This document shows, piece by piece, positions 37,816 to 45,723 of a DNA stretch of 64,000 nucleotides. Under the pieces are notes generated by a model, which ran no database searches, was not told where the DNA came from, and saw only the letters and a list, made by a program, of their open reading frames with translations. The position numbers and the translations under genes are program-made. The stretch is taken from the NCBI RefSeq assembly GCF_003610495.1, contig NZ_RAPK01000011.1:1-64000 (forward strand). The letters run 5' to 3'. The DNA is from Sinobaca qinghaiensis. GTDB lineage: Bacteria > Bacillota > Bacilli > Bacillales > Marinococcaceae. The stretch's first letter is position 1; each line of letters opens with the position of its first letter.

Positions 37816-38808
37816 ATGAAAGCTATACAGTATAAAGCTTACGGCGGACCGGAAGTTATTGAAGAAGTAGAAAAAGAGCAGCCGGTTCCATCACCGGCCG
37901 AAGTGCTCATACGTGTGCACTCGATTGGCATGAATTACGCCGATATTGCACGGAGGCAGGGGGCCTATGTCGTGCCGACGCCGCTGCCATTTTTCCCGGG
38001 ATCGGAAATTGCCGGTACGATTGAAGCAGTTGGCGGAGAGGTTACCCGTCTGCAGCCGGGAGACCGGGTCGCGGCTCTGATTACCGACGGCGGTTATGCC
38101 GAATTTGCTGCTGTACATGAACAGGCGGTTATCCCGATTCCGGATTCACTGGATTTTGATCAAGCCGCTGCTTTTCCGCTGCAGGGACTAAGCGCATATC
38201 ATGTGCTGAAAACGATGGGAAGGCTCGAGCAGGGGGAAAACGTCCTTGTGCATGCCGCCGCAGGCGGTGTCGGCGGGATAGCCGTTCAGCTCGCCAAACG
38301 GTTTGGGGCCGCTAAAATCATTGCGACCGCAAGCACCCCGGAAAAGCTGAATTATGCCAAAGAGCTCGGAGCGGATGTTTTAATTAACTATACGGAAGCC
38401 GGCTGGGAGCAGAAAGTACTGGAGGCCACCGACGGCAGAGGAGTTGATGTCGCGATGGAAATGGCCGGAGGGGAAATATTCAGCCGGACGCTGGACTGCC
38501 TGGCGCCTTTCGGCCGGCTTGTCGTTTTTGGATCGGCAAGCGGAGAGCCGAGCCGTCTGCAGGCCGGCCGGTTGATGGGAGCAAATCAATCGGTTATCGG
38601 TTTTTTTCTTCCCCAGATTATGAAGCGGCGGGATCTGATGCAGCAAAGCCTTGAGGAGCTGTTTGCCTTCATGGAAACCGGCGGCTTAAAACTGCCGATC
38701 GGGGATGTATTTCCGCTTGCAGAGGCGGCGCGGGCTCAATCACTGATGCAGGAACGAAAAACAACCGGGAAACTCATTCTACGCCCCGACCCTTCTTCTT
38801 CATCATAA
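37816..38808 (+). CDS. MDR-family NADPH:quinone/enoyl reductase
   Basis: This 330-residue zinc-free medium-chain reductase has the family N-terminus MKAIQYKAYGGPEVIEEVE, GSEIAGTIEAVG and nucleotide motif HAAAGGVGGIAVQLAK. Members reduce quinones or enoyl/acryloyl-CoA; in this operon an enoyl thioester is the better guess. The ATG follows ACAGGAGG. It ends 25 bases before the regulator. Confidence 0.85.
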   Translation: MKAIQYKAYGGPEVIEEVEKEQPVPSPAEVLIRVHSIGMNYADIARRQGAYVVPTPLPFFPGSEIAGTIEAVGGEVTRLQPGDRVAALITDGGYAEFAAVHEQAVIPIPDSLDFDQAAAFPLQGLSAYHVLKTMGRLEQGENVLVHAAAGGVGGIAVQLAKRFGAAKIIATASTPEKLNYAKELGADVLINYTEAGWEQKVLEATDGRGVDVAMEMAGGEIFSRTLDCLAPFGRLVVFGSASGEPSRLQAGRLMGANQSVIGFFLPQIMKRRDLMQQSLEELFAFMETGGLKLPIGDVFPLAEAARAQSLMQERKTTGKLILRPDPSSSS

Positions 38809-38833
38809 TCCGGAAAGCAGAGGAAACAGACAT

Positions 38834-39409
38834 ATGCGCAATAACATCAAACAGCAGGCTATTTTTTTATTTCAGAAAAAGGGATTTTCCGAAACGTCCA
38901 TTCAGGACATTGTAGAAGCCGTCCATGTGACCAAAGGCAGTTTTTATTATTATTTTACGAGTAAAGAATCGCTGCTGATGGAAATTCATATGGACTATAT
39001 TGAAAATCTTCTGGCGGAGCAGCACAGGCTGTACGAACCGACGTCGCAGTCGGCCCGCGAAAAGCTGACGGGCACGGTCGTACTGCTGCTTACAAAAATT
39101 AAAGAAGACGGGGCGAGCGCCAGAATATTTTACAGAGAAATGAGGCATCTGCAGGAAGCCGGCTACTCCCACATTGTCGAGCGCCGGAATCAATTCCGCC
39201 GGCAGATCGAGGAGGTTATTACGGAAGGAATCCATAACAGGGAATTCCGGCAGAATCTTAATCCGGCTTTAACTACGCTTGCTCTGTTAGGCATCACCAA
39301 CTGGAGCTATCAGTGGTTTGACCCGGATGGCGAACTCAGTGACCGGGAGGCGGCAGCGTATTTTGTAGACCTGCTTTTGCACGGGATGTTACCGAAAGAG
39401 CATGAATAA
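38834..39409 (+). CDS. TetR/AcrR regulator of the acyl-CoA operon
   Basis: This 191-residue regulator has an N-terminal HTH (about 8-52: FSETSIQDIVEAVHVTKGSFYYYFTSKESLL) and a FadR/KstR2-like C-terminal ligand domain. It is the last gene of the operon, which ends at a terminator. The dyad at 30539-30554 is its most likely site. The effector is probably an acyl-CoA of the pathway. Confidence 0.85.
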   Translation: MRNNIKQQAIFLFQKKGFSETSIQDIVEAVHVTKGSFYYYFTSKESLLMEIHMDYIENLLAEQHRLYEPTSQSAREKLTGTVVLLLTKIKEDGASARIFYREMRHLQEAGYSHIVERRNQFRRQIEEVITEGIHNREFRQNLNPALTTLALLGITNWSYQWFDPDGELSDREAAAYFVDLLLHGMLPKEHE

Positions 39410-39435
39410 CACCTTACGTATTTTATGTAAAAAAG

Positions 39436-39462
39436 CTGTCCGCAGATGCGGGCAGTTTTTTT
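39436..39462 (+). terminator. Terminator of the acyl-CoA operon
   Basis: CTGTCCGC, loop AGAT, GCGGGCAG, then seven T. Confidence 0.85.
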
Positions 39463-39489
39463 GTGCGGAGCTGCTTACTGAAAAAGAAC

Positions 39490-39518
39490 TTGTTGTTTAT
39501 GGATATCCTGTATATAAT
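39490..39518 (+). promoter_or_regulatory. Sigma-A promoter of the iron operon
   Basis: TTGTTG (39490-39495) and a perfect TATAAT (39513-39518) are 17 bases apart, directly before the Fur box. Confidence 0.65.
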
Positions 39519-39523
39519 TGAGT

Positions 39524-39542
39524 GAAAACGATTCTCATTATC
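39524..39542 (+). promoter_or_regulatory. Fur box
   Basis: GAAAACGATTCTCATTATC matches most of the 19-base Fur consensus and lies just after the -10 of the promoter. It implies iron repression of the two genes that follow. Confidence 0.8.
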
Positions 39543-39563
39543 ATAAATCAGGAGGACAATATA

Positions 39564-40520
39564 ATGAAAAAGCATTGGAATATAGCAGCGGCGCTTGCAG
39601 CAGCCGGTGTATTAAGCGCGTGTGGAAACAATGGATCATCTTCAGGTGAAGAGGAGGACACGACGGAATCCCAGGAAGAATCCGGAAGCGAGGAGGAGAC
39701 AAAGACAATAACCGATCCGACAGGACGGGACGTAGAGATGCCGGCATCGCCCGATAAAGTAGTCGCTCTCCAGAATGTAGCCGAAATGATTATATTGGAA
39801 GAAGAGCCGATCGGCACCACATCTTATTATTTAGATACATACGAGGATGACCTGGATACCGAAGAAACAGAGAACGTTGGGGACGATATGCCTGACGTGG
39901 AAAAAGTCAGCGGTCTTGAGCCTGATTTGATTATTATTTCCGACTACCAGGCAGATTCACTTGAAAACCTGGAGAAAATCGCTCCCGTATACATGACGGC
40001 GTTCGGTGCGACGCCGGAGGAGCAGCTCGCTGATATTACAGAAGTACTCGGTAAACAAGACGCGGAAGAAGAATGGATGACCCAGTTTGAAGAAAATGCC
40101 GAAGAAGCCCAGTCGCTTATCGAAGATGCTGAAGAAGCGGACAGCCAGGCGGCCGTGATTCAATTTTACGGCAAGGAGCTTTATATCCATGACCGCAGCA
40201 TATTTGAAGGCCTGTATACAAAAGCCGGCGTAGAACCGTCTCCGGGAGTGCTGGAAAATGAAGAAACCCAGGCAGTATCCCTGGAAACGATTGCTGATTA
40301 CACCGAAGGGGCCGATCATTTATTTATATTAACAGAGAACGGAGAAAGCACAGAAGATGCCGAAGAGCTTGTTAATACGCTGCTCCAGGATACAGAGGCC
40401 GTAGAAAACGAGCAGTACTACTACGTTGATAACACGAAATGGAGCGACTTTTCTCTAAAAGGGCAGGAATACCAAATGAAAGATGCCGTAGAGAAAATCA
40501 CCGGTTCCCCGATGGAATAA
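39564..40520 (+). CDS. Siderophore-binding lipoprotein (FecB/FhuD type)
   Basis: This 318-residue solute-binding lipoprotein has a lipobox ending VLSACG (about residue 20), an acidic Glu/Ser linker, and a type III binding domain with DPTGRDVEMPASPDKVVAL, GLEPDLIIIS and YYYVDNTKWSDFSLKGQ. It should capture ferric siderophore outside the membrane. The ATG at 39564 follows AGGAGG; an upstream in-frame GTG overlaps the Fur box. The usual FecCD permease genes are missing; the next gene is an exporter-fold ABC protein. Confidence 0.9.
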   Translation: MKKHWNIAAALAAAGVLSACGNNGSSSGEEEDTTESQEESGSEEETKTITDPTGRDVEMPASPDKVVALQNVAEMIILEEEPIGTTSYYLDTYEDDLDTEETENVGDDMPDVEKVSGLEPDLIIISDYQADSLENLEKIAPVYMTAFGATPEEQLADITEVLGKQDAEEEWMTQFEENAEEAQSLIEDAEEADSQAAVIQFYGKELYIHDRSIFEGLYTKAGVEPSPGVLENEETQAVSLETIADYTEGADHLFILTENGESTEDAEELVNTLLQDTEAVENEQYYYVDNTKWSDFSLKGQEYQMKDAVEKITGSPME

Positions 40521-40536
40521 ACAGGAGGTTTATTAA

Positions 40537-42261
40537 ATGATTCGTCGCTTTGCACAATACTATAAACCTTATAAAAAACTATTTTTCTTCACTCTTGCCA
40601 GCGGAGTACTCGCCGCTTTGTTTGAACTGGCTTTTCCCCTTGCGGTGAACCGCATTATTGATGATCTGCTGCCTAATGAAAACTGGGACTGGATCATCTG
40701 GGGAAGCGCCGCTTTGTTTATACTGTACGTGCTCAATGGCGGTTTTCACTACGTGATCGCCTATTGGGGCCATATGCTCGGGATTAACATCGAAACGGAT
40801 ATGCGGCGGGAGCTGTTTGAACGGCTGCAGCAGCAGCCCCTGTCCTACTACGATGAAACAAAAACGGGCCATCTGATCTCCCGTTTAACCAATGACCTGA
40901 TGGATATCGGCGAAGTTGCCCATCACGGCCCGGAAGAGTTTATCGTCGCATTTATGACGCTGATCGGTGCTTTTACGATTATGCTCACGATTGACTGGCG
41001 GCTGGCCGTAATGACCTTTATTCTCGTACCGGTCTTTATTGCATTAACCTATGTGCTTGGAAAAAAGATGGCTTATGCAATGTCGTCGATGTTTACAAGC
41101 ATCGGAAACTTTAATGCAAGAGTGGAAAACAACATTACCGGCATCCGTGTCGTTAAAGCGTTTGCTAACGAAAAATTTGAAATGGAGCGCTTTGCCGAAG
41201 ATAATGGCAGGTTCCGCGCTACCAAGCTGGAATCTTACAAAATCATGGCTCTTCATGTGACATCCAGCCAGATTATGATGAAGTTTCTGCTGCTGTTTGT
41301 ATTAATTGCCGGTACATGGTCGATTCTCAATAACCGTATCACCAACGGAGAATTTGTGGCGTTTGTTCTTCTCACCAACGTCATGATTAAGCCGATCCAG
41401 CAGCTAAACGCTGTAATGGAGATGTATCCGAAAGGGATTGCCGGCTTCAGGCGCTACCTGGATTTAATGGACGCTACAGAAACCGATCCGTCTGCGCCCA
41501 CAGGGAAAACAGTCGAGCAGGTAAACGGCGATATCCGCTATGAAGATGTGTCGTTTTCCTATAACAGCCAGACCCCGGTGCTTCAAAATATTAACGCCTC
41601 GATTCCGGCGGGCACCACCGCTGCCTTTATCGGTCCGTCCGGCTCCGGTAAAACAACGATAAGCAATCTGCTTCCACGTTTTTACGAGCTGAACGGGGGA
41701 CAGATTACGATAGACGGCATGGATATTCAGGAAATGGATATGGTGTCGCTCCGCAGCCATATCGGCATCGTTCAGCAGGATGTGTTTTTGTTTGACGGTA
41801 CCATCCGGGACAACATTGCATACGGCAGACTGGACGCGCCGGACGAAGAGATCCTGGAAGCAGTAGAGCGGGCCCAGCTCACAGACGTAGTGGCGGCTCT
41901 CCCGGAAGGACTCGACACAAAAATAGGAGAGCGTGGAGTAAAGCTCTCCGGCGGTCAAAAGCAGCGCCTGTCGATTGCCCGTATGTTTTTGAAAAACCCG
42001 GCTATTCTAATCTTGGATGAAGCGACCTCTGCATTGGATACCGAAACAGAAGCGCTGATTCAAGCCGCCCTCGAAGAGCTGTCCGAAGGACGAACCACGA
42101 TTATCATCGCGCACCGTCTGGCAACTATCAAGCAGGCGGACGCTATCTTCGTCATGACGAAGGAGGGCATTGTGGAACGAGGCTCCCACGGTGAACTAAT
42201 GGCAGAAAACGGCCTTTATACACGCCTGTATCAATCCCAGTTCCCATTTGAATATGCATAG
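40537..42261 (+). CDS. Exporter-type ABC transporter (TMD-NBD fusion)
   Basis: This 574-residue half-transporter has six N-terminal helices (about 15-300) and a C-terminal ATPase with Walker A GPSGSGKTT, signature LSGGQKQRLSIAR, Walker B AILILDEATSALD and switch His in AHRLATI. It is of the MsbA/BmrA fold and would act as a homodimer. It lies 16 bases after a Fur-regulated siderophore-binding protein, so it may import an iron chelate in the manner of IrtAB/YbtPQ exporter-fold importers, or export a siderophore. The ATG follows AGGAGG. Confidence 0.9.
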   Translation: MIRRFAQYYKPYKKLFFFTLASGVLAALFELAFPLAVNRIIDDLLPNENWDWIIWGSAALFILYVLNGGFHYVIAYWGHMLGINIETDMRRELFERLQQQPLSYYDETKTGHLISRLTNDLMDIGEVAHHGPEEFIVAFMTLIGAFTIMLTIDWRLAVMTFILVPVFIALTYVLGKKMAYAMSSMFTSIGNFNARVENNITGIRVVKAFANEKFEMERFAEDNGRFRATKLESYKIMALHVTSSQIMMKFLLLFVLIAGTWSILNNRITNGEFVAFVLLTNVMIKPIQQLNAVMEMYPKGIAGFRRYLDLMDATETDPSAPTGKTVEQVNGDIRYEDVSFSYNSQTPVLQNINASIPAGTTAAFIGPSGSGKTTISNLLPRFYELNGGQITIDGMDIQEMDMVSLRSHIGIVQQDVFLFDGTIRDNIAYGRLDAPDEEILEAVERAQLTDVVAALPEGLDTKIGERGVKLSGGQKQRLSIARMFLKNPAILILDEATSALDTETEALIQAALEELSEGRTTIIIAHRLATIKQADAIFVMTKEGIVERGSHGELMAENGLYTRLYQSQFPFEYA

Positions 42262-42262
42262 T

Positions 42263-42293
42263 AAAAAAGGAAGCCCTTGTGGTTTCTTTTTTT
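42263..42293 (+). terminator. Terminator of the iron operon
   Basis: AAAAGGAAGCC/GGTTTCTTTTT with G-U pairs and a T-run. Confidence 0.7.
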
Positions 42294-42336
42294 ATGGTTA
42301 TTATTCAGAATACTTAAAATTTATTTTTGAAAACGC

Positions 42337-42365
42337 TTGACTGTATTATAACAATAACCTATACT
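42337..42365 (+). promoter_or_regulatory. Promoter of microprotein gene 1 (part of duplicated 54-bp block)
   Basis: TTGACT (42337-42342), 17 bases and TATACT (42360-42365) form a near-consensus sigma-A promoter. The block 42336-42389 is identical to 47087-47140. Confidence 0.8.
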
Positions 42366-42404
42366 TCTAATTACACTATAACAAAAAACGAGGAGGTTTC
42401 TCTT

Positions 42405-42506
42405 ATGAGAAAAGAAATGAGCCAGAGCAACGAAAGCAGGTACACCCCGAATCAGGAGGAACAGTCCATTATGCAGATGATTAACGATTACCACGGCCGC
42501 CGCTGA
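42405..42506 (+). CDS. 33-residue microprotein, copy 1
   Basis: This small gene encodes 33 residues, opening MRKEMSQSNESR, with a conserved C-terminal part EEQSIMQMINDYHGRR. The ATG follows CGAGGAGG at good spacing, a near-consensus promoter stands before it and a strong terminator after it, so it is an independent transcription unit. A second copy at 47155-47256 has the same length and the same C-terminal block with conservative changes (Ile-Met to Val-Leu, Asp to Glu), a sign of selection on the peptide. There is no signal peptide or membrane helix. I do not recognise the family; function is unknown. Confidence 0.75.
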   Translation: MRKEMSQSNESRYTPNQEEQSIMQMINDYHGRR

Positions 42507-42521
42507 TACGTATCTATCCAG

Positions 42522-42550
42522 AACCTGTCCGCCAGCGGACAGGTTTTTTT
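42522..42550 (+). terminator. Terminator of microprotein gene 1
   Basis: AACCTGTCCG, loop CCAG, CGGACAGGTT, then further T. Confidence 0.9.
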
Positions 42551-42667
42551 GTGTTTTATAACAGAAATATATAGAAATAGTCCATTTTCTAAAGAGAGAT
42601 TTTATAAGGATAAAAAACCAACAAAACGGGAAGTGTTTTATAAAAATAGGATGGAAGCAGGGATAGC

Positions 42668-43198
42668 ATGCAAAAGCAGATCAACGGAGTACTTCTGGAA
42701 GTCGTACAGGGAAATATTGCCTCCCAGCCGGATATGGATGCTGTTGTCAACGCCGCAAATGCTGCGCTTCAAACCGGGGGAGGGGTAGCCGGAGCGCTTC
42801 ATGGGGCAGCCGGACCGGAACTGGCCGAAGCGGGGGGGAAATACGCCCCGATCAGTCCGGGAGAAGCTGTCATCACAGAAGCCTTCCACCTTCCCAATCA
42901 GTATGTCATTCACTGCCTTGGACCTGTCTATGGAAAAGACAAGCCTGAAGAGAAACTGCTTGCCGGCTGTTACATGGAGGCTTTAAATAGGGCGGAGGAG
43001 AATCATATTAAACGTGTGGCTTTTCCTTCCTTATCGACAGGAGCGTTCGGTTACCCTCTGGAGGAAGCAGCCTCAACAGCTTTGCATGCTGTTTTGGAGA
43101 AGATTCCATCTCTTCAGAACGTCAAGCATATCCGTTTTGTATTATTCAGTGATTCAGATGCCTCTGTTTATAAACGTTTACTCGAAGAATCTGCCTAA
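42668..43198 (+). CDS. Macro-domain protein (ADP-ribose / O-acetyl-ADP-ribose hydrolase, YmdB type)
   Basis: This 176-residue protein is a single macro domain: VVQGNIASQPDMDAVVNAANAAL, the GGGVAGALH ligand loop, and FPSLSTGAFGYPLEEAA. These bind the diphosphate and distal ribose of ADP-ribose. It probably deacetylates O-acetyl-ADP-ribose or removes mono-ADP-ribose. The ATG follows GGAAGCAGGG at moderate spacing. It is separated from the microprotein gene by that gene's terminator, so no direct link is shown. Confidence 0.9.
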   Translation: MQKQINGVLLEVVQGNIASQPDMDAVVNAANAALQTGGGVAGALHGAAGPELAEAGGKYAPISPGEAVITEAFHLPNQYVIHCLGPVYGKDKPEEKLLAGCYMEALNRAEENHIKRVAFPSLSTGAFGYPLEEAASTALHAVLEKIPSLQNVKHIRFVLFSDSDASVYKRLLEESA

Positions 43199-43399
43199 AT
43201 ATGTTTTGTCTTTATTTTCAGGGCAGCTCTTTAAGTCTGAATCAAACGTTCATCTTAATTAGTTATACTAACGTTGGAATCTATTTTTCTGTTCATCTGG
43301 ATTCTTAGTAAAAACCGTCCAATTAAAAAATAAGGATATACAGGATGTTTACGCAAAAAGACCCCCTTCCTGCGATTTATCGTCGGAAAACTTATTAGT

Positions 43400-44275
43400 T
43401 TATACCAGCCTCCTAATTGTTGTTTCAAACGTAATCGCCTGTTTCTGCGGGTATTTGGACAGAATATAAGTCGAAGCCATTGGAAGTAGTAACTCTGGTG
43501 CATCTATTTCAAGCATTCTTCCTTCTGCCAGCTCCCGCCTCACTGCTGACCGGGGTAATATAGAAAATCCAATGTCTTCTTCGATAAATCGTTTTGCAAC
43601 GTGAACTTGAGAAACCTTCATTGTTCGCAAGGCGGGGTATGCAAAATGGAGCTGTCTAAGAATCGGTTCCCAATATTCAGGATGATTATCTGTAAGCAGC
43701 ACTTTTTCCTCGATCAGTGACCTAAACTCAATTGGCAGACTGCTTTCTTCTTCGCCACCGTCATGCGGCGCTACAACTTTTAATGGTTCCTCAAAAATCC
43801 GCGATGCTGTTACCCCTTTGATTTGACTGTCCATTCTGGATAAACCGATATCGGACAGCCCTTTATTTATTTCTTCTGCAATTAATTCTGATTCCATGAC
43901 TCGAATTACAACATCAACTTGTTTTTCCTTTTTAACATAAGCCTTCAGCCAGTAAGGAAGGTAAGTGGTGGCGACAAGTGGGGAGACGGCAATCGTAAGT
44001 GTTTGATAATAACCTTGCTTGATTCGCTGCATCTCCATAAATCCTTCATCCAATTCTTTAATAATCTGCACGGCTTTTGGATAAAAGTATCTGCCATAAG
44101 TAGTGAGACGGACGTTTCTGCCATTTCTTTCAAACAAAAAAACCCCGAGCTCTCTCTCCAGTTGTTTCATCTGCACGGAAACTGCCGGCTGGGACATAAA
44201 CAGCAATTCAGCGGTTTGATGATAATTTTCTTGTTTTGCAGCGGTTAAAAAGGTACGGAGCCATTGTGTATTCAT
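43400..44275 (-). CDS. citR: LysR-family regulator CitR
   Basis: This 291-residue LysR regulator has an N-terminal winged HTH (MNTQWLRTFLTAAKQENYHQTAELLFMSQPAVS at residues 1-33, in part) and a C-terminal two-lobe effector domain. It is divergent from a citrate synthase gene, exactly as citR-citA in B. subtilis, where CitR represses citA. The ATG follows AAAGGAGTG. A dyad in the shared promoter region is its likely binding site. Confidence 0.85.
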   Translation of the reverse strand: MNTQWLRTFLTAAKQENYHQTAELLFMSQPAVSVQMKQLERELGVFLFERNGRNVRLTTYGRYFYPKAVQIIKELDEGFMEMQRIKQGYYQTLTIAVSPLVATTYLPYWLKAYVKKEKQVDVVIRVMESELIAEEINKGLSDIGLSRMDSQIKGVTASRIFEEPLKVVAPHDGGEEESSLPIEFRSLIEEKVLLTDNHPEYWEPILRQLHFAYPALRTMKVSQVHVAKRFIEEDIGFSILPRSAVRRELAEGRMLEIDAPELLLPMASTYILSKYPQKQAITFETTIRRLV

Positions 44276-44313
44276 TAGAATATCACTCCTTTTATTAATT
44301 ATAATATGTTATC

Positions 44314-44335
44314 AATAAGCAGAAAAATACTTATT
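44314..44335. promoter_or_regulatory. Dyad in the citR-citA intergenic region
   Basis: AATAAG, 10 bases, CTTATT is a perfect six-base dyad in an AT-rich divergent promoter region. It is similar to ATAA...TTAT boxes bound by the LysR regulators CitR/CcpC. Confidence 0.5.
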
Positions 44336-44396
44336 TTTATTAATTATAAGTATCTTTTACACTAAGGATAAGCAGAAAAAAAGGAGGATAATAAAA

Positions 44397-45491
44397 ATGA
44401 ATGTAAAAAATCAAGGGCTGGCAGGAGTAGTAACGACAGATACGGCGATCAGTTTGGTGGACGGAGAAAGGGGGAGGCTAATTTACAGAGGCTATGATAT
44501 TCGAGAACTTAGCCTGCATTATGAGTTTGAAGATATCGCTTACCTGTTGTGGGAGGGAGTACTGCCCGAAAAAGAAGAAAAAAACGTATTAAAAGCAGAA
44601 TTTAAGAAGCACCGAAAGCTTTCAAGCGAAATGATCAAAATAATTCAGCTGCTTCCCGTAAATATTCCGATGATGAGCGTTATTCGTACATGTATTTCTT
44701 TTTTGGGAGACGCCACATTTAATTGGCCCCCTACCGCTGCTCAGGCAGTAAAGTTAACGGCCGCAGTGCCTGTTATCATCGCAACGCGTTATCGTTGGCT
44801 TAAGGAAGGTCGTATTATTGAGCCGAAGGATACACTGGGGCACACTGCAAATTATCTATACATGCTACATGGTATGGTCCCGATAGAGTCGCATATTCGG
44901 GCAATGAATGCATATTTAATTTTAACGATGGAGCACGGTATGAACGCTTCCACATTCGCTTCCCGGGTTATCGCTTCTACAGAATCAGACATGGTTTCCG
45001 CGATTACCGGCGCAGTGGGAGCGATGAAAGGTCCATTGCATGGTGGAGCACCAAGCGAAGTAACAAAAATGCTCAGTGATATAGAGAGAAAAAGCAATGT
45101 GGAATCCTGGTTGCGGAGACAGTTGGAGCAAAGAAATAAACTAATGGGATTTGGACACCGGGTTTATAAAACGCAGGATCCGCGAGCAGAAGCTCTAAAG
45201 GAAATAACATCTTCCCTCGTAGAGGAGGATGCATGGCTCGAACTTGCACACGAAGTGGAAGAAAAAGCGATCCAACTGTTGGAAGAATACAAACCTGGAA
45301 GAAAGCTGTACACAAATGTAGAATTTTACGCGGCAGCTGTACTTCGGGCTGTGCAAATGCCGGATGAACTATTCACCGCTACCTTTACCTCGAGCAGAAT
45401 CGTCGGCTGGAGTGCTAACGTTCTGGAACAGGCAGAAAACAATCGTATTTATCGGCCCCAGGCTCACTATACTGGCCTTGTGCCCCAGTAA
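44397..45491 (+). CDS. citA: Citrate synthase I (CitA)
   Basis: This 364-residue enzyme condenses acetyl-CoA and oxaloacetate. LIYRGYDIRELS is near the N-terminus, GPLHGGAPSEV and GFGHRVYKTQDPRA carry the active-site His residues, and NVEFYAAAVL precedes the C-terminal Arg in FTSSRIVGW. Length is close to CitA of B. subtilis (366). The ATG follows AAGGAGGA. Being the CitR-controlled minor form is inferred from gene order; the main CitZ is not in the window. Confidence 0.9.
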   Translation: MNVKNQGLAGVVTTDTAISLVDGERGRLIYRGYDIRELSLHYEFEDIAYLLWEGVLPEKEEKNVLKAEFKKHRKLSSEMIKIIQLLPVNIPMMSVIRTCISFLGDATFNWPPTAAQAVKLTAAVPVIIATRYRWLKEGRIIEPKDTLGHTANYLYMLHGMVPIESHIRAMNAYLILTMEHGMNASTFASRVIASTESDMVSAITGAVGAMKGPLHGGAPSEVTKMLSDIERKSNVESWLRRQLEQRNKLMGFGHRVYKTQDPRAEALKEITSSLVEEDAWLELAHEVEEKAIQLLEEYKPGRKLYTNVEFYAAAVLRAVQMPDELFTATFTSSRIVGWSANVLEQAENNRIYRPQAHYTGLVPQ

Positions 45492-45498
45492 GCTGGAA

Positions 45499-45533
45499 GA
45501 GAGTAAAGCGTTATTTCGCTTACTCTTTTTTTT
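45499..45533 (+). terminator. Terminator of citA
   Basis: GAGTAAAGCG/CGCTTACTC with one bulge, then eight T. Confidence 0.8.
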
Positions 45534-45723
45534 ACAATAAAAATGGAAAAGGTAAGATCTGCTGCATAGTTATCGTATTTGTTGTGTAGAGTAGAATACG
45601 GCTTTAAATAGGATATAAAAATAGGCAGCCTGCGCTGAATCCTGATTCTTGACATTGCTCTTCATTCGCCCTAAGATATAAAAGTAATTCTGACTTATAA
45701 GATAGGATTAAGGGGTGAAGTAT

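Noticed and set aside
42332-42345. Possible cre site over the -35 of microprotein promoter 1
   Set aside because: TGAAAACGCTTGAC is a partial match and the second copy differs at this place (AAAACA), so it is not part of the conserved block.
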